Assembly (NCBI GenBank): GCA_030549335.1
Contig: CM060187.1
Coordinates: forward strand, 50,798,203 to 50,862,202
DNA: 64,000 nt
Source: Pontederia crassipes
Lineage: Eukaryota; Streptophyta; Magnoliopsida; Commelinales; Pontederiaceae
Direction: 5' to 3'
The notes beneath the pieces are model-generated. The model searched no databases. It was not told where the DNA came from and saw only the letters and a program-made list of their open reading frames with translations. Shown one piece after another: positions 39,858-53,557 of the stretch (its first letter is position 1; every line of letters starts with the position of its first letter). A program made the translations under genes and the position numbers.

Positions 39858-42800
39858 ATACATTAACTATCATCTTTTTCCTTTATCATACTAACAATAG
39901 AATATTAATATATCTATATTAGTTAGGCCTACTTTTCTCACCTCCTCTCTAATAAATATTACATTTATCTAATTGTATATACTAAACAGCCAAATTATAG
40001 ATAATTAGTTAAATAATTGATAAAAAATTATATTTGTGACTATAAAATAACGACAATAATTCATGAACTTTTGTGTGCCTTTAGATTTTCTTGCTTAAAT
40101 TATTTTTTTCTTTTTTTTAAATATATTGCTTGTGCATCTTATAATATTATTCCTCTAATTAATTTTTTATTTTATTTTCACTGAACAAGTTATCGATTTA
40201 CATAAGTGGTGGATGAATAGATTAAATCAATTCAATTATAATGGTGATTTTTGCTATTATGATTTAATGATGGCTTGCTATATTCTATAAGACGTGGCAA
40301 TCCAAAAAAGGTAGATATCAATAACTATATATATATTATATTAAAATATATATAGTATAGAAGGAGAAGTAAAATGTTTTGTTTCTATACCATCATATGT
40401 AAAATAGTATGAATAAAATAAAAATATTTAAATTATAAATTATAAAAAGTAATAAAGGTGGTTGGGATTGGGAATAGTGTAGATAACAATTATGAAATGA
40501 AATAAAATTAATAGTTTTTTAAAAAACAATTTCAGTAAATTTAACAAAATGAATAGTGTAAGTTTTTCAGTAAATCATACACTTATATTTTTATAGGATG
40601 TTATCCTTAAACTTCCTTTAGTAATAGATAGTGTAAGTTTAGCATACATTTTCCTAATTTATATATGTGATAACAACAAAATGATAAGAAAAATATAATT
40701 TTAATTTTATTTAAATATATTTTAATTTTATAAGTTATTATATGAAATTATTATTACACTAATTATGAAAGAAAAGCAAGAAACACAAATGCAAAAGAAA
40801 AGAGACGCTTATGTCTTTCGGTTGCCCTTTTTCTTCTCGTTCTCTTACCCCCCTTTTCCAAGAAACTTCGCCAACTCGGAGGAAACTTACAAGGGAGCGT
40901 TCCTTGTTGTCTTCCGGGAACATATACTTTATTTTATCGAGGAAAAAAGAAAGATACCCAGTTTTTGTTATGCACTATCTTTTCTCACTCTTTAGTTAAT
41001 ATCATATCAACAAATCAAATAGCATTAAAACATGGAAGAACAACGTTGACAGCCAAAATAGCTTTTAATCCTATGATAATTTAATTCTCCCTCTGAAAGA
41101 AAACAGAAAACATTTATGTGATTTGTCCGAAGAAAGATGCAGGGAAGAATTTTAATGGCTGCTAGATACGTACTTGCCTCGTTATTATTTCATGTCGCCA
41201 AGATCTCGGAGCATTCTCTGTCAAATGTCACTGTTTCATTCCAATGTGCCATGCATTTAATCCTTGCACATGACCACTTTTTATTTTTTTCAGCTCAATA
41301 CCTCTCATTCCGGACTGCATTTAAGTGGACAACCTACCTAGTACTCATACCGTTTTGTGCTAATAACAGGACCCTTGCCATAACAACCACCAATACTTCT
41401 TTACCCTATTAAACAAATAGTAACAACAGATCAAACAGAAACCCCAAATATCATGTCCCCACATTCTAATTCTAATCTCCAACTTGAGTTTAAGTGAAAT
41501 CCCTCAATCACTCTAAATAAGGTATGATCCAATCAAGGCTTTGCTCAATTCCATAGTACTTTGTCTACCTGCAGCTTGGGTTGGACTGAGCACCCATCTT
41601 GTCTGCCTAGGGACTTTTTCGGAATTTGTTGATGCATGTTTTAGTGTTTGAAAATGGACATGATGATGCTGATCAATTTGTGCATATGATATGGCTGATA
41701 TGACTATGCATTTCATTCGTTTTCATAGGTGAACAAAATGGTAGTAGCACCTTTTTCAACTTTTAAGTTGTTCTCCACCGCTAAGCAGGTTACCTGTTTC
41801 TTCTTTGATCCCACAAATAGGTGGATATGCACGCTGCCAGACGGGTCATGATAAAAAACTTATAACATAATATTAGTTGGACTTTTATTATGGATCCACA
41901 TGATTGCTCACTTAAAACACATGATGGCTGATTTCGAGCAAAGGGGTTTTTTAAACCTTGAAAGGGTTTTTTAAACCTTGCGCCGCTTTATGCTTAGTTT
42001 GCTCCTCTTCCCAACCTACAACATAAACAAAACCAGCCCGCCTTTTGGTGCTCCCCTAATGATTATATCATGCGTAGTTTTCACCTAAGCATCATGCTTC
42101 TCGCTGCACAGTTCGATCGCAGAGACAACATTCTCCTTTTGATATGGTAGAAGGAATTGTGCTGTAAACTTGGTGTGTGATTCCAAATTTGCTGAATGAA
42201 AGGCTATTAACACCTAAAGGTTAAAGCTTTATGTCACTTTCTGAACAATTGCTCATTAGGAACTGTCTTTGGATCCAAGTTAGGCAGGAGATTCCTGGAG
42301 GAGGTCAACACATTTTGGAATGTATTGCCCGCTATCTTACATGCTGAAAACTTCACAATATAACACACAACCAGTTGTGGGTCCTAATTAATTATTCTTT
42401 TCTTTTTTTTCTTCCTACGATGGACCATCTTGTGTCATTTGCTGGCTGCCTTTGTGATGAATAGCAGACCACACAGGAAAAGGGCAAAGGGTGCTACTAC
42501 ACTCGAAGCACATGGCCGAGGGGGACAACCCAATCCCTCCATCTATCTTTCCTATATCACCTTGTTGCCTTTATTCTCCCTTTTTAAGTTTTGAGCTGGT
42601 GGAAGTCCTCTGTTACTTGCTCTGCTTCCCTCTCCTTTTAGTTGCATCAGTAGACATGAACTCCAAACCCTCCCAACTTTTAGAGCAGTTTTCACCAAAT
42701 ATTCTCGTATGTTAAAACCACAAATACATTGTTGGCATCAAGACTCTGCCTACTTTACTATTATTATTAGAAAATGAATATATATATATATATATGAAGT

Positions 42801-44056
42801 TAATAATAAATCACAATTACAGAATCAATAGAGAACACAAACAAGTATAAGAGAAAAACGCACACATAAAAGAAATCAGTACTTGTTGAAGAGAATATTC
42901 CAGAAAATAATCGTAATCGTCGTCATCTTAACATTTCCTTGTCTCATTATTCTTCATAACAAACGAACAAATCGATACACCGAAACTAATACCTATCACA
43001 GGGAGAACGAAAGGAAGAGAGAGAAACGAGAACCAGAACACATTAAAGCCTTACGTCCTCTCTGTAATATCTTCTCTTTTTTAGTCATTTATGTACAAGT
43101 CGGCTTTTGATTCCTACAGTTCATAGAGATGAGTTTTATTTCCCTTATTTTCCTTTTTGGTTTGATCTTTAATTCCCGTTCATTTGGCTTCGTGAGGCCG
43201 TGATCGACATGAAAAGCAAACGCAATAACAAACAAAGAGCCATAATTTGCAAACTTGAGCGGCGTCAATTCCGCAGCGAAAAGACATAATAGCAAATGAT
43301 TGCAGGAGCACGGAGAAAAATTGAACCAGTCGGCTCAAAAAGCAACGACGATTACACAAATAATAAATCAAACACCTCGTCGGCAATTAAAAACAAAACC
43401 AACCCAATCGAATGTAGCATGATGTCCATCGAAGGAAAAAGAAAAAACGAAAAAGAAAACATTGAGCTTTCGCGAAAGAAGTAAAGAAAGATCGATTACG
43501 TACCGTGTAGACGATCGAGAGATGGTGGGAAAAAAAAGAGTAGCTCATAAAAAATCCTACCACTAGATGAGTGGTGTTGAGCTGCGCATTATACCAATTA
43601 TACCAAACACGCTTGTGGTGATTTTTTTTGTCTCCCCCAAGGCTCAAGTCACGTGCCACATTTAGAAGGCGATTAGTGTTATATGGCAATATGATATGAT
43701 GCTGGCGGGATAAAAAGTTAAATTCCCGGGAAACGAACCGAAACGCTCAGCTAACACTCACGCGGCTCCTCTCTCACGTACTTACGCACGCCTCGACACC
43801 AAAACCCACCCTCGCTCCTCACTCGCCTTTTCTTACCCTCTTTCTTTCTCCTCCCTCGTGACACCTACTACTACTCTGCTACTTCTTTCTCTCTCTTCTC
43901 TGCTCTCAGTACTCCACAGTCCACACACTTCCATGAGTGGTACTCCTCCCGGAACCGGTCGCCTTGCCTCCGGCGGATTGCTGTAAAATGCCTCCGGCCG
44001 TTTGCGTCATGTAGCTACTGGTTCTCGGTGGACGTCCCGCTCGCTCTCCGCTCCCC
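39858..44056. other. Intergenic region upstream of the receptor kinase
   Basis: AT-rich to about 41000, then more balanced. Open frames at 40765-40995, 41137-41412 and 42491-42715 show no known domain. An AT microsatellite lies at about 42778-42796. The last 250 bases (43800-44056) are rich in CT and lead to the receptor-kinase start codon, as plant 5' leaders often do. No TATA box stands out. Confidence 0.45.
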
Positions 44057-47000
44057 ATGGAGCAGCTTCTCGTCTTCCTTCTAATCGCCATCGCCTTCGC
44101 CGCCGCCTGCGTCCCAGTGGGCGCCGAGCCCACCGGGGACCGGGCGGCTCTGCTCGAGTTCATCGCCGGCGTCCCCCATGAACGTCGCCTCCAGTGGAGC
44201 AACGCCACGTCGGCCTGCGGCTGGGTGGGCGTCACCTGCGACGCCAACCGCACCGCCGTCGTCGCCCTGCGCCTCCCCGGCGTGGGCCTCGTCGGCCCCA
44301 TCCCACCAGGCACTCTCGGCCGCCTCTCTGGCCTCCGCGTCCTCTCTCTGCACTCCAATCGCCTTTCCGACCCCATCCCGGCCGATTTTGCTAACCTCAC
44401 CCTCCTCCGCGCCCTCTACCTCTATGACAACTTGTTCTCCGGCGACATCCCCGTCGGGCTGGCGCAGCTCGACCGCCTGAATCGTCTGGACCTCTCCCGC
44501 AATAACCTCACCGGAGAGATCCCCTTCGCCCTCAACAACCTCACCCGCCTCACCGGCCTCCGCCTCCAGAGCAACCGCCTCTCCGGCAGCCTCCCCAGTA
44601 TCAGCATCGCCTCTCTCAACGATTTCAACGTGTCGAACAACGTGCTCAATGGCTCCATTCCCAAGTCCCTAGAGCGGTTCCCGGCGTCCTCGTTTGCCGG
44701 GAACCTGGACCTCTGCGGCGGCCCATTGCCACCGTGCAGCCCATTCTTCCCCTCCCCATCCCCGTCGCCTGCGGCGGAGGAGCAGCCAGCTAAGAAGTCG
44801 TCGAAGAAGCTCTCCACGGGAGCGATAATCGGGATCGCGGTAGGGGGAGGCGTGCTGCTGCTGCTGATCCTGCTACTCTTGGTGTTCTGCTGCGCGTTCC
44901 GCCGGCGGAAGAAGGCGCAACGAGCAGGCGGCGATAAGGGCCCCCCGAGAGGCACGGGTCCGGCGGTCGTCTCGAGGTCCGGGGAGACGGGAATGACGTC
45001 GTCGTCGAAGGACGCGAGCGCCAGTGGCGCTCCTGGAGGGGCGGCGGGCGAGGGCGAGAGGAACAGGCTTGTGTTCGTGGGGAAAGGGGGAGGATACAGC
45101 TTCGATCTGGAGGACCTCCTTCGGGCGTCGGCGGAGGTGCTGGGGAAGGGAAGCGTGGGTACGTCGTACAAAGCGGTGCTGGAGGAAGGGACGACGGTGG
45201 TGGTGAAGCGCCTCAAGGAGGTGGCCGCCACCAAGAGGGACTTCGAGGCGCATATGGAAACCCTGGGGAAGGTGGAGCACGATAACCTGCTTCCCCTGCG
45301 CGCGTACTACTTCTCCAAGGACGAGAAGCTGCTCGTCGTCGACTACCTCCCCGCCGGCAGCCTCTCCTCCCTACTCCACGGTCAGTTCTGCTCTCCGTTA
45401 CCTGCGTTATGCTATATTATTTTTAATATTTTAGCAGCTTTTGAATCAATTAGTTCTAACGAGTCCGATTCATAAGATTTCTTTTTTGCCGACGATTGAT
45501 TGAGAATGGCAGAAACGTAGGGAATTCCCAAGTCGTCTTCACACAGATTTTGTTACGTTTAGTTTAGAAATAGTAACATAGAAGAGTCCTACATTGGGAG
45601 GAAAGTTCTAGTGGCCGGACTGCAAGCTGCCTGCAAAAGCCTGCATTTGCTTGTTGGCCACGACGCAGGCCACTTTGTGCAACGTTCAGTGCAAGCCTCT
45701 TCGCAGAAACGATATGAAGAAAAAAAATAGAGAGAAATAAAAAGTGGAAGGAGGTGGTGAGAAATGGTACTCAATCCTTTTTGCGTTACACAAATAAAGC
45801 GTGTGTAGAGTGTGCGTGATGTTAGTGGGTCTCTGGTGGTGGGTCCAATAAATGGCGGACAGCTGTGATTAGTGTAGGGGCCTTCTTACTTGTGAATAGC
45901 ACACTCACCATGGCAGGGATGGGCGGATGGGGGTAGACCTCGTTCCATAATAGTTAGTGTCTTCATGCCTTTCGTAAAGGTCATTCTAAATTGCCGGATT
46001 AATGTCGATTAAATTTTGAATTAATAGCCGAAGAATTAGTAATTTGGCTAAGGCCACGAAATATATTTAACTTTGTGTTGGCAAGCTGTGTGCGAGGAGC
46101 CATTGGAACTGTACGCTGTCTTGATATTTGACATGGAAATGTTGATAGATAATAAAGAAGTTGCCGTTGAATGGTTGGGCACGTTATTTGCGACCGATCG
46201 GTGGATGTACTTGACATCACCGCGTTTTAAATGGTGGCGTCAGAGTTCAATTCGCGTAGCTACTTCGCTGGCCGACGTGCCTTCCCTTTCCCGTCGCCTT
46301 AATTACGCGGCGTTTTATGTTGTTAAAGGTTCTGGCCTTGAGGTGGTTGATTTTAGTTTATATTCTTTTTCCCTTTCGCTTGCCCTCTCCAATTGTTTTA
46401 CGGCGAAAACTTGTGTTGGAAAATCCACCATTAAAAGCAAGTATTTTTTTAATTTATAGCGCACCAGCATGAGGCCGTAATTTTAGCTTGTTGCCCTGAA
46501 GAGAACGTTTTTGCTAGATAGAGCAGTGGTTACTATAAATTCTTATTAGATTCAGTTAATTAATTCCATGATGAGGTGAGAAGAAAAAGAAGAAAAGAAA
46601 GATCGATTATGTTGATATTCTTTTTTAGTCTTTGATGTCGATTTTGCTTGTTTTTATATTTGGAGGCATTTTCAACCAACAGCGGCATCACTATCTTCTT
46701 TTTTTCCCTTCTCGTCGTTGTCCCCTTCAATGCAATGGACAAAAGTCCAATTACGCGGTAGCTCTGAGTTGATATTGCCCACATTTTTACAAGACATCAA
46801 CACCACACCCGTGAGAAAAGACAGCTGAGATTTTTTAGACGAAGAAAAAGAACAGTTAGGATCAGAATCTATCATGTTGGGAACGCTAAACGAGTGAAGC
46901 AAGTTCGAGTCTTTCGATCCAATTTCGACTTCTCACCTTGTCATTCCTCAAATGCAGGCAGCAGGGGATCGGGACGATCGCCTCTGGACTGGGACAGTCG

Positions 47001-47616
47001 GGTGCGCATCGCCATCGCCGCCGGGCGCGGCCTGGCGCACCTCCACACGGCGGCGCAGATCGTCCACGGCAACGTCAAGGCCTCCAACATCATCCTCCGC
47101 TCGGACCTCGACTCCTGCGTCCTGTCCGACTTCGGCCTCCACCCACTCTTCAGCAACAACGCCCCGCCCAACCGCATCGCCGGCTACCGCGCGCCGGAGG
47201 TGGTCGAGACCCGCCGACCGACGTTCAAGTCGGACGTGTACAGCTTCGGCGTTCTCCTCCTGGAGCTGCTCACAGGGAAGGCGCCGAACCAGGCGTCGCT
47301 GGGCGACGACGGGATCGACCTGCCGCGGTGGGTGCAGTCGGTGGTGCGCGAGGAGTGGACGGCGGAGGTGTTCGACGTGGATCTCATGCGCTACGCGAAC
47401 ATCGAGGAGGAGATGGTGCAGCTCCTGCAGATCGCCATGGCCTGCGTTGCCACCGTGCCCGACGCCCGGCCGGAGCTCCCGGAGGTCGTCCGCATGATAG
47501 AGGAGATAGCCAACAGGCCAGAGAGCAATGACGAAGCCGTGCGCGCTTCCTCCGACGACCCGTCCAAGGCCGGCGGTTCCGGCGGACCGATGCCGGTCGT
47601 GGCTGCAACACCGTAG
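44057..47616 (+). CDS. LRR receptor-like kinase, subfamily III, probably catalytically inactive
   Basis: Two exons (44057-45380 and 46958-47616) joined across a 1577-bp GT-AG intron give 660 aa. A signal peptide (about 1-23) is followed by an LRR N-terminal cap, about five leucine-rich repeats, a Ser/Pro-rich spacer, one membrane helix (about 254-282) and a kinase-like domain. The glycine loop [11 protein letters not shown] (about 364) and the VVVKRL lysine (about 384) are present. The catalytic loop reads HGN (478-480) where active kinases have HRD, while DFG (499-501) and APE (520-522) remain. Sequence and intron position match the Arabidopsis At2g26730-type 'probable inactive receptor kinases'. 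It likely signals at the plasma membrane through partner proteins. The ligand is unknown. Exon 1 is very GC-rich. Confidence 0.95.
45381..46957 (+). other. Intron of the LRR receptor kinase
   Basis: The intron begins GTCAGT and ends AATGCAG, phase 1, splitting the glycine codon of the LLHGS motif. It is AT-richer than the exons. No transposon end or other gene was recognised. The open frame at 46073-46459 has no known domain. Confidence 0.9.
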
Positions 47617-50495
47617 AGGAAAATCGGCACCTGCAACAACGCCGAAGAGAAAAAAATGTGTATTTTTCTTCACTTTTTATTCAATCAAAATATTTCTTCT
47701 TTTTTTTCCTTTTTTTTATTTTTTATTGTTCTTTCTGTGCCCTGGGTGGAAGGGCTTCTTGGTTTTTTTTTTCGCTTGTCCAGAATTAATTGTTTTGGAG
47801 AAAAGTAAGTAATTGTTGGAATGGAATCCCATGCCTTGTGGGAAATGAATTTGTCACCGGCAGAAGGTTTAATTCAACAAATAGCGTAGATATTTGGTCA
47901 CTTTGTTGATTTGGCAACTTCTTAGGCGATTACTAATTCCATATTTATTTATCAATTTGCCTTACGGTAAAATAATCAATTTAATTGTGATCGTGAACTG
48001 CTTCAAGTGCCGACGTCATTCGATTCGTAGTTTTAGTTTGTAACAATCATACTGCTATAAAACAGTTGGATTGATCTGACATCCATCATATGTTTTTTCT
48101 ATAAATTAAATAATAATTTAAATTACTAAGTAACTATTACATGATGATGCTGTGATCAAAATGATATTTATATATCAAGCGGAGTGAGACTATTTTTTTT
48201 TCTTCATCCTGTCGAGTCCAGCAATTGTTTATGGCTTAAGATATTTCTTACATGAAAACGACAAGATTGCTGCGTGGTGGCATCCGAAACGTTCCAAAGA
48301 TCTCCGGATCAAAATGATGTTTCGGATGCCGGTCAGGACAACCATCATCAGTCCTAGTTGCCTTTACACGACAACATTTTTGGGGTTGTCCCCATCCTCA
48401 CTGTGAACTCGATTTCATTTCATACACAGTGTTTATGTGTGTTCGTACTGGTTATAAGATTGATGTACTTATTATTATATTAAATTTAATGCTACAATTA
48501 CAGAATCTAATTGTTATATTAAACTAATGCCACTCTCTCTCTGAAGACGGTGGGCCCTTTAGGGTGTGGTGGTGATATAAGTAAATGCTACTTTATGAAG
48601 AAGAAAAAAACATGTTTTGGGTGATTACTTTTAGTGTGATATTGAATTCTCGAGCAAAGTGGCCATCATTTATAAGATAAAATGACTTATGAGGATTAGG
48701 ATGCATTCCAATGTCGTCAGCTTATACTATCTTTCTTTAGCCGTATTCCTTCCCGCCCTAGCCATATTTGGTTCAGAATTAATTATATAGCTACATCTAT
48801 TTTTTTCACTTTCGTATTTGTTTGGTTGGAAAGCAATTATTGGCATCACTTTTGAACCAAAGAAGTCCTAAAGAAAAGAAAATATAAGATAAAGAATAGG
48901 AAAAGAAAGAATAGGAAAGGAACGTAAGGCAGTGTTTGGTTTAAGAATAATTATACTTGGGTTAAAGATATTTATTCTAATAGAATAATTTTTTTTCTTG
49001 AAACTTGAAAAAAGAATAAGCAATTCCAACAAAAAGTGGAATTATTTATCTCTTGAAATGTTACTATTCATTAGAATAATATTCTTAAAAATGACAAATT
49101 TGCCCTTTCATCATTATGGCAGAATAAGCATTTGTTTGGTACAATAAAAGAGGATTATGTTCTGTTCTTCTATTTATTCTCAAAAGATATCATTAAAGAG
49201 AAAAGAAGAAAATGATGAATGATTATTTTATTTAGACAATTTTTTTACATATATATTTATATATTTAATTTATTTGGTCAGATGGAAATACATTAAATAT
49301 GACTTTTCTTCGTTTCACTCAGATTTGGGGGTGAAAAAAATGGAACATTTGAATAGGAATAGAAGAAAAAGAAGAAAATTTTTCCTTAAATTTAAACTCA
49401 ACCAAATGAAAAAAACAAATTCACTCCTTTCACCCTTAGTTACACAATATAACAAACTAGAATTTTTATTTGATTTTATTAATGATTTTTTTATGTTTTT
49501 GTTAAATAGTGATTTTAAATTAAATACTTTATTATATTATTTTTATGAAGTGTTTGGCTTTTTTATGATATTTGGTTTGTTATTTACCTTTAAAAATATT
49601 TAATTTCATGCCATACTATTTATTAAACTTTATCTTTATTAACAAATTGTTTTTGTTCAAATATTAATAATATGGGATATGAGAAACACAAATGATTAAT
49701 ACGAGAAGTATAATTAAGTTAAACATATAAAAGATTTGAAAATATATGAAATAAAATGAAATCAACTAGTGCATAAAAAGTGAAAAATAAAAAAGGAAAT
49801 TACATTTTAAAAAAAATGCATATTCTGACTATTTACAAAGTCTTTGTACCTTTTTCTCATTATTTTAATTTTTCTAGACTAATTCATGTTATATAATTCA
49901 AAACTAATTTATATGCACATTACAGTATCACATTAATTTAATATATGTTCTTCTCGTATTATACATTATTATTCTATTTAAGAAGTTAGGTGAAAATCAA
50001 TGAGGCGAAAAATAAGAAACAAAAATATAAAAGGTAATTTTTACTATTTGAGGAACTGCAACGAGGTCTTCCTGACTCTGAGTTTACCTAAAATAATTTA
50101 GAATACTAGTTTTTAGATAAATTATCACATTCAAAATTATAGGCAAAAAAATATTGTAAGCAGTTTTACATATCCCGCTTCAAGTACATAATCAACTCAC
50201 ATGAGTTTTTTCTTTATTTTTTATAATTTATCTCATTCAAAAATCATTTCTCTTTTCTTTTATACAAGAAAAAAATGACTATAAGAGAAGTATTGGATCA
50301 TAAAATTATTGTGCATTAACAAAATCTTCTAAGCCTATTTTATCTTAGTTGTTTCCCTTAAACTCATTAACTTATATATTTAGAAATTAATCATTATTTT
50401 TTAATAAGAAATTCAATGATATTGATTTGTTAATGCTAACTTTAAGAGTTCATAATCAATGAAAACATACAACATTGTTTACATGATTAGCTAAT

Positions 50496-50498
<3 letters not shown>

Positions 50499-50545
<47 letters not shown>
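50499..50545. repeat. (AT)n microsatellite
   Basis: Alternating AT tract of about 46 bp. Confidence 0.95.
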
Positions 50546-50548
<3 letters not shown>

Positions 50549-50709
50549 CTGATGCATTAGAATCTTTCTCCATCCGTCTTTCTCCCTTTTCTTTTTTCAT
50601 GTTTTTTTGAGTTTTCTAATATATTTGGCCATTAACGTATTTATTATCATCAATTAGAATGTTAAATGGCATAAAGTCTAAGTCCACTACTTAACTATTA
50701 CAAACCGTT

Positions 50710-50860
50710 TTCATAAGTTTTTTAATATAAAAAAACATATTATGGGAAGATGAATGAACGTAATGGCCCTTCGTTTTATTAGTTTCATGAGTTTTCTAAT
50801 ATAAAAAACATATTATGGGAAGACGGATGAACGCAATGACTCTTTGTTTTATTTATTTAA
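50710..50860. repeat. Tandem duplication, about 75-bp unit
   Basis: Two adjacent units each carry a TTTTCTAATATAAAAAA-like stretch, then CATATTATGGGAAGA, then GATGAACG-AATG and a CTT-GTTTTATT segment, with a few differences. Confidence 0.75.
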
Positions 50861-53049
50861 TTTCAATAATAATGACACCTCAAAATTTCTTACCATAGAA
50901 AACTTCTAAAATTTAGATCCAAACTTCTCACTTTTTTTTGACCCCGCAACTTCCTTTCATGAGTATAAAAGATCACCTCATTTCACGAGTTAGACACCAC
51001 GGCCACTACCTCTGTCATTAACAAAGTTATGAGGATACATATACCTTCTCCCTTCTATAAAGGTCAATTCTTCCTTCATAGGGCAAGACAAGATCTGTTG
51101 GAAAGAAGAGCGATTTCATATTTTTCTGTTCTTTTAGCATTTTCATGTTGGAGCTTATAACACTCGTGATTAATTTAATTTGCAGATAGTATATACATAA
51201 GCTATAGCTCCATTCTTATCTCTCAAACCGTTAGACGGAAAAGAAGATGAAGATGAGGTAGATCTCGAGACTCCTTTTAATAAGTATTCAACTTAATATT
51301 TCATTTCTATTAAATGCTTTTAGATTTTATACCACGAAAAAAGTTTCAATTGGTTTTTTGTGTTTATTCTTCTTATACCATGAATGAGATAATAATTCTT
51401 TTGCTGAACACTTTATTTTTTATACAATAAAAATGATTTTTAGCTATATTTTTTTCTCATTTCACATGCCATATCTATTTTTATATCCCTAAAAGTTTGG
51501 TGCATTTTATTTATCATTAACGATGGAACTTGACAAAAATGTTAAGAGGTGCCAGAATATTAAGGCATAAGATCAATTAAAAGATCCAGGAATACATATA
51601 TTTTTTAAGTACATCAGCTCGATTTTTTTTAAAGTGCATTTGTAAGATTTTAACGTATTGTATTTTTTCATTATTTTTCAATGTGCTACATTTCTTTACA
51701 ATAAATCTTTATATTCTATTTTTAGTGCCATCATATATTCCCCATTATGGTTGATACATACTCTTCTGACTTATGAATTATTTTCAAACCATTTGGATTA
51801 TCCATTCCTAAAACATACATCATATTTAAAAATTAATTAATTTTAAATGATAATAATGAAGTTTTGTGCTACCAGTAGCAAAGCGAAAACCTTCTATAGA
51901 TGGAAATGTTTGTATAATGATTTCAAAAGAAATATTCTTTGTGTTATATATTATACTTTAATACTAATATTTTTTCATATTAACTTGTATATAAAAAGCT
52001 AAAAAATATGAATATTAAGGCTTTCATTTACTAATTATTTTAATTAGAATTATTTATTGCACGTCGGCCAATATTAATAATATAATAATGACCATCATCA
52101 TTGTCGTTTCTCTCTAATAGTATTTGCTATTTACCTAGCATCATCAAAAGCGATAATTACAATAACTGAAAAAAACATGTTGACGTTAAAAAAAGAACTT
52201 TTACTCTGTTGTCAATCCATGCACGTAGCGCATCAAACAATGCGTTGTATATAACACATGATAAAATTTTCTTAAGAAACATTTTTAAGGATTTCTTTCC
52301 TTCAAAATTAATAAAAAATTATATGTATTTTCTACCTGAATATTTTATACAATATTTTTTTAATTACCAAAAAATATTTATGTCATGAAATTTTAAAAAA
52401 TCTTTTGAACCAATGTGACCCCTCTTGGGATAGTATTATTTCTTTATGACAAATTTTTACAAAGAAGTGACAACTATATAAGTAATCATTTTATTTTATC
52501 TAAATAATTAACATGATAAACATTTTTTATTTACTTGCATTAATTATGACCGCATAAAGACTAATAATTTTATTTCTCTTTTTCTTTATTTTATCAATAT
52601 AATTATATAAATATGATAGCATATATTTATTTTCCAAATGGACGTATAGAAAAAAAGGAAAAGAATACTAAAAACAATATATAATATATATAAAGAGCAA
52701 CAAATTTTGATAATTTTATTATTGTATTTTTTGTCCATATGTTATTCTCTTTTAGTCTTTTTATTTAGTTTTTCTCATTCCATATCTTATATTCTATCTT
52801 ATCTTTCATGCAAACGAATATTTTGATTTTTCTATGGAGATATTATTTAGTTTTTCTCATTTCATGTTTTTGGTATCTATGTTATTTCTATTTTTACTCT
52901 CATTTTTTTATGTGTACAGTGTTCATTATTTTTTCTAAAACTTTCGTTCTTTTTATTCTTTTTTAGACTTAAAATTCTTCAACAAACTTTTTTATGCTTT
53001 GCATTTTTTTATTTTTTTATTAAACAATAAATATTTCCATATTATTGAA

Positions 53050-53079
53050 AGTTGTGCAAAGCACAAGGTTGTTCCCTAG
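53050..53079 (+). mobile_element. Helitron 3' terminus
   Basis: The inverted repeat TTGTGC-AAA-GCACAA is followed eight bases later by CTAG, with T as the next host base. A short hairpin just before CTRR, inserted before T, is the diagnostic Helitron end. The 5' end, which should begin TC after an A, could not be placed, so the element's length is unknown. Confidence 0.7.
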
Positions 53080-53225
53080 TTTTAATAATAATTTATATGC
53101 ACATGGAATAAAATTCATTAATTGGTACCATATTTAATTTTAGATGATGTGACTATTGGATGCATATAAACAATTCATTGATTTAAAATTTTATGTGGGC
53201 TCATAATAATATTATATCATAATCA

Positions 53226-53557
53226 TAACATATTTGCATTACAAATATTATATCACTCGCTCAAGTGTACATTTGAATATTGGAAACACTTTGGAGTACT
53301 TTTGGATAATAGAAAAAAAAATAAGTTAATGCATCTTCTTGTGTACTATAGCATATTTTCATATTTAACTTCAAAATTTATCAAACAACACCTATATTTA
53401 GTCCATACCTAAAAATTGTTCAGATTTTCTAATTTCTCACATTTTATTTTTGTTTTTTTTAAAATGACTTTCACTTCTCCTTGGCTAGTCAAGGTTGATT
53501 GCCCTCAAGCCTTCCCTAGGTAGAAGGGCCCTCACCCTCGCTATTTGTCAAGAGGCC
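53226..53557. repeat. Copy 1 of a dispersed direct duplication
   Basis: It starts AACATATTTGCATTACAAAT and ends near GGGCCCTCACCCTCGC. It is matched, with scattered changes, by 54004-54336. About 446 bp of different DNA, which begins GGCCGTTTGGTTGG, lies between the copies. Confidence 0.85.

Larger units (their letters stand above)
47617..53040. other. AT-rich intergenic DNA
   Basis: No gene is supported. A perfect 11-bp inverted repeat (GCATCCGAAAC at about 48282, its inverse at about 48319) could form a hairpin. From 48930 to 49150 the motif TTTGTTTGGT recurs, as in many MITE ends, but no inverted partner was found. A roughly 75-bp duplication containing AACATATTATGGGAAGA lies at about 50710-50860. 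An AT microsatellite occurs at 50499-50545. Confidence 0.5.

Noticed and set aside
44081-45280. Long open frames antisense to receptor-kinase exon 1
   Set aside because: GC-rich coding DNA lacks stops on the opposite strand. The plus-strand product has clear domains.
46900-46925. tRNA T-arm-like AAGTTCGAGTC
   Set aside because: No matching D-arm, anticodon arm or acceptor stem lies upstream.
46938-47673. Alternative-frame and antisense ORFs over receptor-kinase exon 2
   Set aside because: They are shadows of the kinase frame with compositions dominated by Arg, Ala, Gly and Pro.
48929-49660. MITE suspected from GGCAGTGTTTGGT
   Set aside because: No inverted partner or target duplication could be found.
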